Shown in pieces: positions 25,687 through 35,211 of a stretch of 64,000 nucleotides of DNA. The DNA lies in NCBI GenBank assembly GCA_934096805.1, contig CAKOMW010000001.1, forward strand, positions 475,482 through 539,481. The letters are read 5' to 3'. Under the pieces are notes generated by a model. That model was not told where the DNA came from. It saw only the letters and a list, made by a program, of their open reading frames with translations, and did not search any database. A program made the translations under genes and the position numbers. This stretch comes from an uncultured Bacilli bacterium. GTDB taxonomy: Bacteria; Bacillota_I; Bacilli_A; RF39; UBA660. Within the stretch, counting starts at the first letter, position 1. Each line of letters starts with the position of its first letter.

Positions 25687-27486
25687 ATGAGAAAGAGAGA
25701 TAAAAATAAAAATAGAGATAAAGATAATAAGAAAAAAGGATTATTTTATAAGATTATAGCGATTTTACAAATAGTTTTTTCTTTTATTCTTATTGGTTTT
25801 ATTGTTGTTATAGATATACTTCCTTTTAAGTATCTTATTTGTATAATTGGGGGATTACTTATTTTAGATATTATTATATTTTTAATAATGTTTAAGAGTA
25901 GGCTAAAGAAGGGGATTAAAAAATTCTTTTGTATTGTTTCTATTCTTTTGTCTATGGTTTTTGCTATTGCTTCAATTTATTTGTATAAGACTTATGGGGT
26001 TATTTCTAGTTTGATTGATTCTGATTATGAAATATATAATTATTCTGTTATGGTTTTGAAGGATAGTAAGTATAATACGATTGGGGATTTAAAGTCTAAG
26101 AGTCTTGGTTATTATGAAACTAAGGGTAAGGAAAATGCTCTTGTTTTAGATAAGATTAAAGGTTTTTCTACTGTTAATGAAAAGTACACTAATTTAAATA
26201 CTCTTGGTACTGATTTGCTTGATAAAGAAATTGATGCTATTGTGGTTGAGGCTAATCATAAGAGTGTTTTAGAGGATGATGATGATTCTAATGAATATAA
26301 TGAGCTTAAGGATTTTAAGTCTAAGACTAAGGTTATATATACTTTTTCAATTAAAGTGAAAAAGGATGATACTAGTAAGGATGTAAATGTTGTTTCTGAA
26401 GTGTTTAATATTTATATAAGTGGTATTGATACTTATGGAAAGGTTTCATCTGTTTCTCGTAGTGATGTTAATATGGTGGTTACAGTTAACCCTAAGACTA
26501 AACAAGTTCTTCTTACTTCGATTCCTAGGGATTATTATGTACAACTTCATGATACTACTGGTTATAAGGATAAGCTTACTCATGCTGGTATTTATGGTAC
26601 GGATTGTTCAATAAAGACAATCGAGGATTTACTTGGTATTGATATTAATTATTATTATAAAGTTAATTTTACTAGTCTTATTGATATTGTTGATGCTCTT
26701 GGAGGGGTTAATGTTTATTCTAGTGAATCTTTTAGATCTTGGAATGGTTATAATTTCTCTAAAGGTTATAATAAAGTTGATGGTAAGGCTGCGCTTGCTT
26801 TTGTTAGAGAGAGACATGCTTTTGCGATTGGGGATAAGCAACGTGGTAAGAATCAACAGGCTCTTATCAGTGCAATGATTAATAAGTGTATTAGTCCAGA
26901 GATTCTTACTAAGTATACTTCTTTACTTAATTCAATAAAGGGAAGTATTATAACTAATATGCCTACTAAGACAATGCTTTCTTTGATTAAGATGCAACTT
27001 AAGAATAATGTACCTTGGACTATTACTTCGAATAGTTTGGATGGTACTGGTTCTTATGCTTATACTTATTCATATAATTATCAACAACTTTATGTTATGG
27101 AGCCTAGTGAAGAAAGTGTTAATACTGCTAAGGAAATGATTAGTAAGGTTATGAATGGTTCAGTTTTAGAGTCTTCTTATGATGATAGTGATACTACTGT
27201 TCATTCTGTTACTAAGTCTAAGGTTTATAAGAGTACTACTAGTAGTACAAAGAAAAAGAGTACTACAACTAAAAAGAAGAATACTACAGTAAAGAAGGAG
27301 ACTGTTAAGACTCCAGTTGTTACTGATGAGAAGGATGTTGTTGATACTCCGTCTTTACCTGATACTGTTCCTGATGTTAGTACTGGTGATAATCCAAGTG
27401 ATACTGATGGCACTGGTGGTTCAGATGGTTCTAGTACTGGTGATGATTCTTCTAATGTACCAAATATTGAGGATTCTAATGGTTAA
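25687..27486 (+). CDS. LytR-CpsA-Psr (LCP) family protein
   Basis: 599 residues from ATG 25687. A highly charged Lys/Asp/Arg cytoplasmic tail, three membrane helices (about residues 20-105), an ~80-residue accessory domain (VMVLKDSKYNTIGDLKSKSL), then the LCP domain: FNIYISGID, SRSDVNMVVTVNPKTKQVLL, TSIPRDYYV, LTHAGIYG, FVRERHAF and the basic DKQRGKNQQ. LCP enzymes transfer undecaprenyl-linked glycopolymers (teichoic acid or capsule-like) to peptidoglycan. The last ~90 residues are low-complexity: a Ser/Thr/Lys-rich wall-spanning stretch, then Asp/Ser/Gly. Its TAA overlaps the stop of the convergent ZIP gene. Confidence 0.9.
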   Translation: MRKRDKNKNRDKDNKKKGLFYKIIAILQIVFSFILIGFIVVIDILPFKYLICIIGGLLILDIIIFLIMFKSRLKKGIKKFFCIVSILLSMVFAIASIYLYKTYGVISSLIDSDYEIYNYSVMVLKDSKYNTIGDLKSKSLGYYETKGKENALVLDKIKGFSTVNEKYTNLNTLGTDLLDKEIDAIVVEANHKSVLEDDDDSNEYNELKDFKSKTKVIYTFSIKVKKDDTSKDVNVVSEVFNIYISGIDTYGKVSSVSRSDVNMVVTVNPKTKQVLLTSIPRDYYVQLHDTTGYKDKLTHAGIYGTDCSIKTIEDLLGIDINYYYKVNFTSLIDIVDALGGVNVYSSESFRSWNGYNFSKGYNKVDGKAALAFVRERHAFAIGDKQRGKNQQALISAMINKCISPEILTKYTSLLNSIKGSIITNMPTKTMLSLIKMQLKNNVPWTITSNSLDGTGSYAYTYSYNYQQLYVMEPSEESVNTAKEMISKVMNGSVLESSYDDSDTTVHSVTKSKVYKSTTSSTKKKSTTTKKKNTTVKKETVKTPVVTDEKDVVDTPSLPDTVPDVSTGDNPSDTDGTGGSDGSSTGDDSSNVPNIEDSNG

Positions 27487-28223
27487 AATATAATTAAATT
27501 TATTATGACAAAGATGCTACCAATTATGAAGTAAATTACTGATGATTGGTAGTTTTTATATTTTAATGATTGGGGCATTAGTTCATATGTTGATATGTGA
27601 ATCATGATACCAGCGATTATGGCAAAGATTATTCCTAGGGTTAGGTTTGATGGTTTTAGGAAAAGAAAGGCTATTAGAGCTCCGAGTGGTTCTGATATTC
27701 CTGATATTAATGTGTACAGAAAGGCTTTTTTCTTGCTTTTTGTAGAGTAATAGATTGGTACTGAAATGCTTATTCCTTCGGGGATGTTGTGAAGGGCTAT
27801 GGCTATAGCTAGGGATAATCCTAGGGTAATGTCGGTTTTAGTGGTTATGAAGGTTGCTATTCCTTCGGGAATGTTGTGAATTATTATTGCTAGCATTGAG
27901 ACAATACCTACTTTGTATAGGTTGTTTGTGTTATCAGTTGGTATTTTTTTGTCAATGAATATTGATATTAGTATTCCGGTTGTTAAAAATATTAGACTGA
28001 CTATAATGGCTGGTGTTTGGTAAAAGTTGTTTTTTAAGAATGATATTGATTCTGGTATTAGGTCTAGGATTGAGAGTGAAAACATTACTCCAGAGGCAAA
28101 AGCCATTGTTTTAGTAATGAATTTTGTTTTGTCTTTTTTGTTTATTAAAATTATTATACTACCAATTAGGGTTGATAGTCCCGCTAGTGAGGATATTATA
28201 AAGGCAATTGTGGTATTGTTCAT
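27483..28223 (-). CDS. zupT: ZIP-family metal transporter
   Basis: 246 residues, start ATG at 28221-28223 behind AAAGGAAT. Eight membrane helices with the paired ZIP signatures HNIPEG in helices IV and V (IIHNIPEGIATF and ALHNIPEGISIS), whose His and Glu residues bind the metal. Family members import zinc and other divalent metals. Downstream of, and 4 bases from, the DUF368 gene on the same strand, so the two are probably cotranscribed. Tail-to-tail with the LCP gene. Confidence 0.9.
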   Translation of the reverse strand: MNNTTIAFIISSLAGLSTLIGSIIILINKKDKTKFITKTMAFASGVMFSLSILDLIPESISFLKNNFYQTPAIIVSLIFLTTGILISIFIDKKIPTDNTNNLYKVGIVSMLAIIIHNIPEGIATFITTKTDITLGLSLAIAIALHNIPEGISISVPIYYSTKSKKKAFLYTLISGISEPLGALIAFLFLKPSNLTLGIIFAIIAGIMIHISTYELMPQSLKYKNYQSSVIYFIIGSIFVIINLIIF

Positions 28224-28227
28224 ATTA

Positions 28228-29016
28228 TCAGATTCCTTTTATATTTAAACTTTTATTGGTTATGATAAAGGCTATTATACTTAAGGGTATTCCTATTATA
28301 AGGTCTTCTTTTGTTAATGGTATTCCTTTTACTAGTGATGGAATGGTTGATAATGTAAAGCCTAAGATGGCAAAATAGGTGTAGCTGTAGTATTTTGTTA
28401 ATAAATAATTGATTATTTTTGATATGATGAAGCCTCCGATTATTAGACCAATTAGGACGGGGATTAAAATTTTTAGGTTTATGGTGCTTATAGCGTTTAT
28501 GTAAATTTTGTACATTCCTATCATTGAGAGAAGAATGGTTGTTGATATGCCGGGGACGATTGTTGATATGGCAATTATTAGTCCAGTTATTAGTAGGATT
28601 GGGATGCTTGCTTGGTTGTTGGTTAGTATTTCTGGGGTGTAGAAAATAGTTATTGTTCCGATTGTTAAAGCAATAAAAAAAGGTATAAGGTATGGTTCTT
28701 TAAACCCTTTTTTTGTTGATTCTTTGATTAGGGTAGGAATTGTACCAAAGATTAGTCCAACAAAAACAATTGATGTTATATTTAAATAATTGTTTAAAAA
28801 GTAGGAGATAACATTACTAAATAGATATGTTCCGACTAAGATACCTAGGGCAATTGGGGTTAGTGTTTTTAGGCTTTGTTTTGGTTTTTTAAAGATGTCG
28901 CTTATGGCTTTTATACATTTGTCGTATAGTTTTAGGACAATCAGAAACACGGATCCACTTACACCGGGCATAATATTGGCTATTCCTACTAGTACGCCTT
29001 TAAGGAAATTTTTCAT
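28228..29016 (-). CDS. popT: DUF368 family protein, probable undecaprenyl-phosphate translocase
   Basis: 262 residues, about eight membrane helices. The N-terminal GIANIMPGVSGSVFLIVL and the repeated internal IVPGISTTILLSMIGMY are the duplicated glycine/proline motifs of DUF368. Published work on this family reports recycling of undecaprenyl phosphate across the membrane; that function is transferred by family. No clear Shine-Dalgarno precedes the ATG. First gene of a pair with zupT, divergent from pyk. Confidence 0.85.
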   Translation of the reverse strand: MKNFLKGVLVGIANIMPGVSGSVFLIVLKLYDKCIKAISDIFKKPKQSLKTLTPIALGILVGTYLFSNVISYFLNNYLNITSIVFVGLIFGTIPTLIKESTKKGFKEPYLIPFFIALTIGTITIFYTPEILTNNQASIPILLITGLIIAISTIVPGISTTILLSMIGMYKIYINAISTINLKILIPVLIGLIIGGFIISKIINYLLTKYYSYTYFAILGFTLSTIPSLVKGIPLTKEDLIIGIPLSIIAFIITNKSLNIKGI

Positions 29017-29060
29017 ATTTAATTTTATTTGATTTTATGGAAAAAATTCATAAAAATTGT

Positions 29061-29089
29061 TTGCATGTTTTAAGTTTGTATGATAAAAT
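29061..29089 (+). promoter_or_regulatory. Promoter of pyk
   Basis: TTGCAT (29061-29066), 17-base spacer, TGA + TAAAAT (29084-29089). Confidence 0.55.
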
Positions 29090-29116
29090 TGTATAGTTAT
29101 TTTGGGAGGAATGTAT

Positions 29117-30523
29117 ATGAAAAAAACAAAGATTATATGTAGTATTGGGCCTGCTAGTTGTGATGTTTCTGTTATGAGTGAAATGGTTCGTTCAGGAATG
29201 AGTGTTGCACGTATTAATTTTTCTCATGCTACTGATAAAGAAAAGGAACTTGTTGTTGATACTGTTAAGAAGGTTAGGAAAGTGACTGGTTGTCCTATTG
29301 GTATTTTATATGATACTAAGGGTCCTGAGTTTAGAAATGGTATGTTAGAGAATGATAGTATTTCTCTTGTTGATGGGGAAACTATAAGGGTTGTTAAGGA
29401 TGAGGTTCTTGGCAATAGTAGTAGGTTTTCTGTTAATCATCCTGCTGCTCTTGATTGTCTTAGTATTGGTGATGAAATTTTGCTTGAGAATGGATTGATG
29501 AAGATTAGTGTTGAATCTAAAGAAGAAGATGGTGTTACTTGTAGGATAATTAATGGTGGTGTTTTAGGAAATAAGAAGAGTCTTAGTGTTCCTGGGGTTA
29601 GACTTGATATACCTTTTGTTAGTGATGATGATTATCGTGATATAGTTTATGCTTGTAATCATGATGGGGATTTTTTAGCTCTTTCTTTTGTTTCAGATAA
29701 GAGTGATGTGTTAAGGGTTAGAGAAATTCTTAAGGAACAAAATCGTAGTGATATGAAGATTATTTCTAAGATTGAGAGTACTACTGGTATTGATAATATA
29801 AGAGAAATTGTATCAGTTTCTGATGGAGTTATGGTTGCTCGTGGTGATTTAGGGGTTGAGGCTCCTCTTGCTGAACTTCCTTTTTTACAAAAGTTAATTA
29901 TTGAAGAATGTCACAAGCAAGGTAAGTTTTCGATTGTGGCGACAGAAATGCTTGAGTCAATGAAGAAAAATTCTAGACCTACGAGAGCAGAGGTTAGTGA
30001 TATCGCTAATGCTGTTTTAAATGGTGCTGATTGTGTTATGTTGTCTGGTGAGACTACTACTGGTAAGTATCCATCGCTTACAGTTTCTTATATGGCTGAT
30101 ATTTGTGAAATGGCTGAGGCTCATATCGATGTAAAGGTTGATGTTGATTGTGCTTCTAAGACAATTGGAGGAGCAATTGCTTCTAGTGTTTTAGAGAGTG
30201 CTAATTTGCTTGATGCTAAAGTGATTGTGGCTGCAACAATGTCTGGTCTTTCTGCTAGAAGAATTAGTAATTTAAGACCTAAGAGTCCTATTTTGGCAGC
30301 TTGTCCTAGTTCTGATACTGCTCGTGGTTTGATGCTTAATTGGGGTGTTTATCCTGTAGTTACTGATGTTTATAGTAGTACTGATGAGATTGTTTCTGAT
30401 GCTAAGAAAAAGGCTAGTGATTTTGTATCGCTTAGTAAAGGTGATATTATTGTTATAACTGGTGGTTTTCCAAATAATACAGAGATTAAGAGTACTAATT
30501 TTATGAAAATAGAACAAATTTAA
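29117..30523 (+). CDS. pyk: Pyruvate kinase
   Basis: 468 residues from ATG 29117, 7 bases after GGGAGG. Converts phosphoenolpyruvate and ADP to pyruvate and ATP. Family segments: TKIICSIGPAS, ARINFSHA, ILYDTKGPEFR, the catalytic-Lys motif IISKIESTTG, MVARGDLGVE, and the C-terminal allosteric domain ending ITGG. No extra C-terminal phosphohistidine domain. It supplies pyruvate to the PFL encoded at 17112. Ends at its own terminator. Confidence 0.96.
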   Translation: MKKTKIICSIGPASCDVSVMSEMVRSGMSVARINFSHATDKEKELVVDTVKKVRKVTGCPIGILYDTKGPEFRNGMLENDSISLVDGETIRVVKDEVLGNSSRFSVNHPAALDCLSIGDEILLENGLMKISVESKEEDGVTCRIINGGVLGNKKSLSVPGVRLDIPFVSDDDYRDIVYACNHDGDFLALSFVSDKSDVLRVREILKEQNRSDMKIISKIESTTGIDNIREIVSVSDGVMVARGDLGVEAPLAELPFLQKLIIEECHKQGKFSIVATEMLESMKKNSRPTRAEVSDIANAVLNGADCVMLSGETTTGKYPSLTVSYMADICEMAEAHIDVKVDVDCASKTIGGAIASSVLESANLLDAKVIVAATMSGLSARRISNLRPKSPILAACPSSDTARGLMLNWGVYPVVTDVYSSTDEIVSDAKKKASDFVSLSKGDIIVITGGFPNNTEIKSTNFMKIEQI

Positions 30524-30528
30524 GATTG

Positions 30529-30552
30529 GGTTACATTGTTGTAACCTTTTTC
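30529..30552 (+). terminator. Terminator of pyk
   Basis: GGTTAC (30529-30534), 6-base loop, GTAACC (30541-30546), T5. Confidence 0.85.
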
Positions 30553-30666
30553 TTTTGGAGTTGCCACATTATTCATTGTTTTTATTGGCAATTTTATTGT
30601 TAAATGGTTTCTTTTTACTTATAATTTATAGTAGATTGATTAATGTTAATTATGGGAGGAGTTTAT

Positions 30667-31401
30667 ATGGCTTTAATAAAATGTCCAGAGTGTGATAATA
30701 AGATTAGTGATAAAGCAGAGGTTTGTCCAAAGTGTGGCTATGAACTTAATGTTGTTAAAACAAAGAAGAATGTTTCTGATAGTGATAATAGAGTAGCTTC
30801 TAAGATAAAGAAGGATGGAGCTTATAGATATTTGTTTATATTTGCGGTTTTATTAATATTATTTTTACTTTTTACTAATAGAACGGGTTCAAATAACAAT
30901 AATGATAATGGTGGTACTGGGGGAGGTGCTTCTACTCCAGCTCAGACTGAAGGGTATATGGTTTATACTGATAATAATTTGGGACTTTCTTTTGAGTATC
31001 CTAATGGATATAAAGTGGTTACTGATAAGGATGGGTTTGTTTATGTTGCTAAGACTGTTTCGAATGGACAGGCTGCTATTCCTTATATAATAGTGGGTAA
31101 GTATAAAGATTTTAATAATGGAGTACAGTTTTTAAATAGTTTTACTGATTATCTTAGAAAGAGTTATAGTGATCTTGTTATTACTATTGATTTGGTTTCT
31201 GGTAATATTGGTGATAAGTTTGTATATGGTATTGCTTATAATTATACTTCTTCAGGTCATTTAGTTGTTGATAATAGGTATGCTATTGTACTTAATAATG
31301 CTGTTTATATGGTTGGTACTAAGGAAGAGAATACTAATAGTACTGAGGTTAATAATTTAGCCGAACATGTAATAAAAACTTTGGTTGTAGGAGGTAATTG
31401 A
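30667..31401 (+). CDS. Zinc-ribbon membrane protein with extracytoplasmic domain
   Basis: 244 residues from ATG 30667 behind GGGAGG. A cytoplasmic zinc ribbon at the N-terminus (CPECDNKISDKAEVCPKCGY, two CxxC pairs), a basic linker, one membrane helix (about residues 58-75), an Asn/Gly-rich linker, then ~150 residues of beta-rich extracytoplasmic domain (LGLSFEYPNGYKVVTDKDGF) of PsbP/LpqN-like look. One base separates its stop from the next zinc-ribbon gene, so they are an operon. Function unknown. Confidence 0.75.
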   Translation: MALIKCPECDNKISDKAEVCPKCGYELNVVKTKKNVSDSDNRVASKIKKDGAYRYLFIFAVLLILFLLFTNRTGSNNNNDNGGTGGGASTPAQTEGYMVYTDNNLGLSFEYPNGYKVVTDKDGFVYVAKTVSNGQAAIPYIIVGKYKDFNNGVQFLNSFTDYLRKSYSDLVITIDLVSGNIGDKFVYGIAYNYTSSGHLVVDNRYAIVLNNAVYMVGTKEENTNSTEVNNLAEHVIKTLVVGGN

Positions 31402-31402
31402 T

Positions 31403-32569
31403 ATGGCTTTGATAAAGTGTAGTGAATGTAATGGAGATGTTTCTTCTTCAGCAAAGATTTGTCCTCATTGTGGGATAAAGATGGATATTAAGACTTGTCC
31501 AGAGTGTGGTGTCAAGCTTAAGGGGGAGGAGACTAATTGTCCAGAGTGTGGTTTTCCTCTTGTTAAGAAGGTAAATACTAGTATAGTTGCTGAAAATTTG
31601 GATAAGATAACTGGTGCTAAGTCAGAAAATTATGTTACTTTTAAGGATTTATTTAAGGATACTTTTAAGAAACATACTGATAAGGAACTTGATGATGTGT
31701 TTGTGTGTGGTACGGAAGAGACGACACCAGATGTTAAGGATATTGATCCTAAGAAAGCAACGGCTTGGGTTTATTTAAAGATATTTATATTCTTTATTTT
31801 AGCTTATATTCCAGTTCGTATTGGTTTTATAAATTATGGTAATGCTAATTGTTTACCTGGTTTAATTGTGTTGGGGGCTTTTGCTATGCCAGTTACGGTG
31901 TTGATTTTCTTTTTTGAAGTGAATGTATTTAAAAATATACCGTTTTATAAAGTACTTAAGTATTTTATTTTAGGTGGTGCTTTGAGTTTGATACTTGCAA
32001 TATTATTTTCTTCATTAGGATTTAATACTGATATAAGGACTTATAGTGGTGCTTTAATGGTTGGTGTTGTGGAAGAGGTTCCTAAGGCTGCGATTGTTGC
32101 GTTTTTCTTATTTAAAAACAGAAAGTGCAATTATATATTAGATGGATTGTTAGTAGGTGCTGCAGTTGGTGCTGGTTTTGCGGCTTTTGAAACGGCTGGT
32201 TATATTTTGAATAATACTATGAGTGGTGGAGTTGAATCAATGCTTTATGTAATTAAGTTAAGAGGTTTCCTTGCTCCTGGTGGACATGTTGCATGGGCTG
32301 CGATTGAAGGGGCTGCATTGATGTATGTTAAGGGGTTTGATAAACTTGATAAGAAACATTTTACTGATAAGAGATTTTTACTTGTTTGTTTAATTCCAGT
32401 TATACTTCATGGTATTTGGGATATGCCAATAAATGCTCCATATTATATAGTGCAAATAACTGTAACAATACTTGCTTGGTTAGTAATTATATATTATATA
32501 AATTTAGGTTTAAAACAAGTTGATGATGCTAAGAAGTTGGAGTTAAAGAAAAAAAAGAAAGTTGCTTGA
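31403..32569 (+). CDS. Zinc-ribbon PrsW-family intramembrane protease-like protein
   Basis: 388 residues, ATG behind GGAGGTAATTG. Four CxxC pairs form two zinc ribbons in the first ~55 residues. The C-terminal ~250 residues are an eight-helix PrsW domain with the active-site motifs EEVPKAA, FAAFETAGY, GHVAWAA and HGIWDMP. PrsW in Bacillus subtilis cleaves the anti-sigma factor RsiW; family members are glutamate/metal-type intramembrane proteases. The substrate here is unknown; the adjacent single-pass protein (30667) is an obvious candidate (inference). Confidence 0.85.
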   Translation: MALIKCSECNGDVSSSAKICPHCGIKMDIKTCPECGVKLKGEETNCPECGFPLVKKVNTSIVAENLDKITGAKSENYVTFKDLFKDTFKKHTDKELDDVFVCGTEETTPDVKDIDPKKATAWVYLKIFIFFILAYIPVRIGFINYGNANCLPGLIVLGAFAMPVTVLIFFFEVNVFKNIPFYKVLKYFILGGALSLILAILFSSLGFNTDIRTYSGALMVGVVEEVPKAAIVAFFLFKNRKCNYILDGLLVGAAVGAGFAAFETAGYILNNTMSGGVESMLYVIKLRGFLAPGGHVAWAAIEGAALMYVKGFDKLDKKHFTDKRFLLVCLIPVILHGIWDMPINAPYYIVQITVTILAWLVIIYYINLGLKQVDDAKKLELKKKKKVA

Positions 32570-32588
32570 TTGTTGCAACTTTTTTTTA
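32558..32588 (+). terminator. Terminator of the zinc-ribbon operon
   Basis: AAAGTTGC (32558-32565), 9-base loop, GCAACTTT (32575-32582), T-run. The same stem recurs at the far side of the ABC operon (35149). Confidence 0.85.
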
Positions 32589-32660
32589 TGTGTTTTAATT
32601 TAATGTAAAAATCACACCTATTCAACAATCTTCATATAATACAAAAGAAAAGGAGGATAT

Positions 32661-33647
32661 ATGAAAAAATTTATCACTATACTAGGATGTATACTTATAA
32701 TAGTTTTCTTTTTTGTTCTATATAGATTGGACACTAAAGATGATAATAAACTTAAGAAAGTCGTTGTGGCTGAAGTCACTCACAGTGTTTTCTATGCACC
32801 ACAATATGCTGCTATTGCAAACGGATATTTTGAAGAGGAAGGGCTTGATGTTGAATTAATATTAACAAGTGGTGCTGATAATGTTATGGCTGCAGTTCTT
32901 TCGGGAGATGTTAATATTGGATTATCAGGAAGTGAGGCAACAATTTATGTTTATAATGGTGGGGAAAAAGACTATATCAAAACATTTGCTCAATTAACTC
33001 AAAAAGATGGTTCATTCATCGTGTCTAGAGAAAAACAAAAAGATTTTAAGCTTGAAGATATGAAAGGAAAATACATAATCGGAGGAAGACTTGGAGGAAT
33101 GCCAGAAATGACTCTTGAATGGTCTTTGAAACAACAAGGAATTGATCCTAATAAAGATTTGAAAATTGATACATCAATTCAATTTGCATCAATGGCAAGT
33201 GCTTTCATCGGAGGAACTGGTGACTATGTAGCTCTTTTTGAACCTCTTGCAACTCAAGTAGTAAACCAAGGGTATGGATATAAAGTGGCTTCTTTAGGAG
33301 AATTCGGGGGAACTGTTCCATATACAGCTTATAATGCTAGAACAAGTTACATCAATGAAAATCCTGATGTAATTGAAGCATTTACTAAAGCTACCCAAAA
33401 AGGATTGGATTATATAAATAGTACTAAGGCAGAAGATATAGCAAAAACTATTTTGGATTTCTTCCCAGATACATCACTAAAAGACTTAACAAGTGCTGTT
33501 GCAAGTTATAAGAAAAATGACACATGGCCTAAGAATACAACGTTTACTGAAGAATCGTTTAATCACTTACAAGAAATATTAGTTGAAGCAAAACAATTAG
33601 ATAAAAATAAAACTGTTAAATACAGTGATTTAATTTATGTCAAATAA
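32661..33647 (+). CDS. ABC transporter substrate-binding protein, NMT1/THI5-SsuA type
   Basis: 328 residues, ATG behind AAAGGAGG, -10 TATAAT at 32635-32640. An N-terminal membrane helix anchors it (no convincing lipobox: the only nearby Cys, residue 10, lies inside the helix). The binding domain opens with HSVFYAPQYAAIANGYFEEEGLDVEL and has AAVLSGDVNIGLSGSEATI, as in the NitT/TauT/ThiY group that binds sulfonates, nitrate, or pyrimidine precursors of thiamine. The upstream region is too short for a TPP riboswitch, so the substrate stays open. Codon choice is visibly different from neighbours (more ATC, ACA, GCA). First gene of a three-gene operon. Confidence 0.88.
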   Translation: MKKFITILGCILIIVFFFVLYRLDTKDDNKLKKVVVAEVTHSVFYAPQYAAIANGYFEEEGLDVELILTSGADNVMAAVLSGDVNIGLSGSEATIYVYNGGEKDYIKTFAQLTQKDGSFIVSREKQKDFKLEDMKGKYIIGGRLGGMPEMTLEWSLKQQGIDPNKDLKIDTSIQFASMASAFIGGTGDYVALFEPLATQVVNQGYGYKVASLGEFGGTVPYTAYNARTSYINENPDVIEAFTKATQKGLDYINSTKAEDIAKTILDFFPDTSLKDLTSAVASYKKNDTWPKNTTFTEESFNHLQEILVEAKQLDKNKTVKYSDLIYVK

Positions 33648-34386
33648 TGTTTTAGAATTAAAAAATATTAAGAAGATATATCACAATAAAGAAAGTGAAA
33701 CTCTTGCTTTAGATAATATAAATTTGAAAGTAAAAGAAAAGGAACTAATTTCTATAATTGGTCCATCAGGATGTGGAAAATCAACAATATTAGGAATAAT
33801 AGCAAATATTTTAGATAAATCAGAAGGGGAAATAATTACTAAAGATGATTTTAGAATTGGTTATATGCTCCAAGAGGATTGTCTTTTTCCTAAGAGAACA
33901 GTTTTAAAAAATGCTACTTTAGGATTAGAAATAAAAAAAGAATTAAATAAAGAGAGTAAACAAAAAGTAATAGACTTATTGACAAAGTATGGTTTAAAAG
34001 ATTTTATAAATAGTTATCCAGAGAATCTTTCTGGGGGTATGAAACAAAGAGTAGCTTTGATAAGGACTCTTGCTTTAGAACCAGATTTGTTGTTATTAGA
34101 TGAACCTTTTAGTGCTTTGGATTATCAAACTAGATTAGCTTTATCAGATGATTTATATAACATCATAAAACAAGAGAAAAAGACCACTATTATGGTGACT
34201 CATGATATTGCTGAGGCAATAAGTATGTCTGATAGAATAGTGGTTTTAACTAAAAGACCGAGTACTATAAAGGAAATACATGAAATAAAATTAGAAAATA
34301 AACAAAATCCTACAAGGAATAGACAGGATAAGAATTTTATCTATTACTATAATAAAATATATAAGGAACTTGATAATCATGTATAG
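33637..34386 (+). CDS. ABC transporter ATP-binding protein, NitT/TauT type
   Basis: 249 residues, overlapping the previous gene by 11 bases. Walker A GPSGCGKST, Q-loop (MLQEDCLFP), signature LSGGMKQR, Walker B LLLLDEPFSALD and H-loop VTHDIAEA are all intact. It energises import by the permease at 34379. Confidence 0.95.
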   Translation: MSNNVLELKNIKKIYHNKESETLALDNINLKVKEKELISIIGPSGCGKSTILGIIANILDKSEGEIITKDDFRIGYMLQEDCLFPKRTVLKNATLGLEIKKELNKESKQKVIDLLTKYGLKDFINSYPENLSGGMKQRVALIRTLALEPDLLLLDEPFSALDYQTRLALSDDLYNIIKQEKKTTIMVTHDIAEAISMSDRIVVLTKRPSTIKEIHEIKLENKQNPTRNRQDKNFIYYYNKIYKELDNHV

Positions 34387-35161
34387 CGAAGAACATAAAA
34401 AATATTTAAAGAAAATAAAAATAGATAAAATGATAGTAACTATATCTAGAATAACAATTCTAATAGCGTTACTTCTTCTTTGGGAAATACTAGCAAGATA
34501 TAATATAATAAATCAGTTCTTATCATCGTCACCTTCTAAAATAATAACAACGACAATAAGTTTAGTAAAGGATAATGAGTTAATGACTCATATATACTAT
34601 ACTTTATATGAGACAATAATAAGTTTTACGACTGCAAGTGTTTTAGGAATTTTAATTGCAAGTGTTTTTTGGGCTAATAAAAGAGTTGCTAAAATATTTG
34701 ATCCATATTTGACAGTTTTAAATTCATTACCAAAGGTGTCACTGGGTCCACTTTTAATTATATGGGTTGGTGCAAATACGAATTCTATAATAGTAATGGC
34801 TATCTTAATATCGATATTTACCACTATTATTAATATGCAGAATGCCTTTAATCAAACTGATAAATCTAAAGTGTTTTTACTTAAGTCACTTAATGCTACT
34901 AAGTTTCAAATATTTACTAAATTAGTATTTCCAGAGAATGTAAAGACTTTAATAAATACTTTGAAAATAAATATAAGTTTATCATTGATTGGTGTTATAA
35001 TGGGAGAGCTTTTGGTATCAAAGAAAGGATTAGGATACTTAATAACTTATGGTTCTCAAGTATTTAATTTAAATCTTGTCATAACATCAATATTTATCTT
35101 AGGTATAATATCATACTTCCTATACTTAATAATTGACAAAATAGAAAAAAAGTTGCAATAA
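34379..35161 (+). CDS. ABC transporter permease, NitT/TauT type
   Basis: 260 residues from ATG 34379, which overlaps the ATPase stop by 8 bases; AAGGA lies about 10 bases upstream, which argues against the in-frame TTG at 34370. Six membrane helices with the EAA-type loop that contacts the ATPase (LKSLNATKFQIFTKLVFPEN) and PKVSLGPLLIIWVG, typical of the SsuC/TauC group. Last gene of the operon; a terminator follows. Confidence 0.93.
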   Translation: MYSEEHKKYLKKIKIDKMIVTISRITILIALLLLWEILARYNIINQFLSSSPSKIITTTISLVKDNELMTHIYYTLYETIISFTTASVLGILIASVFWANKRVAKIFDPYLTVLNSLPKVSLGPLLIIWVGANTNSIIVMAILISIFTTIINMQNAFNQTDKSKVFLLKSLNATKFQIFTKLVFPENVKTLINTLKINISLSLIGVIMGELLVSKKGLGYLITYGSQVFNLNLVITSIFILGIISYFLYLIIDKIEKKLQ

Positions 35162-35178
35162 TGAAGCAACTTTCTTTT
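35149..35178 (+). terminator. Terminator of the ABC operon
   Basis: AAAGTTGC (35149-35156), 9-base loop, GCAACTTT (35166-35173), then CTTTTT. Stem identical to the one at 32558. Confidence 0.8.
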
Positions 35179-35211
35179 TATACTTTTATATTTGTAGTAT
35201 TTATTTTGATA

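Noticed and set aside
32583..32660. TPP riboswitch before the NMT1-type transporter.
   Set aside because: The gap is too short and lacks the conserved CTGAGA-type core.
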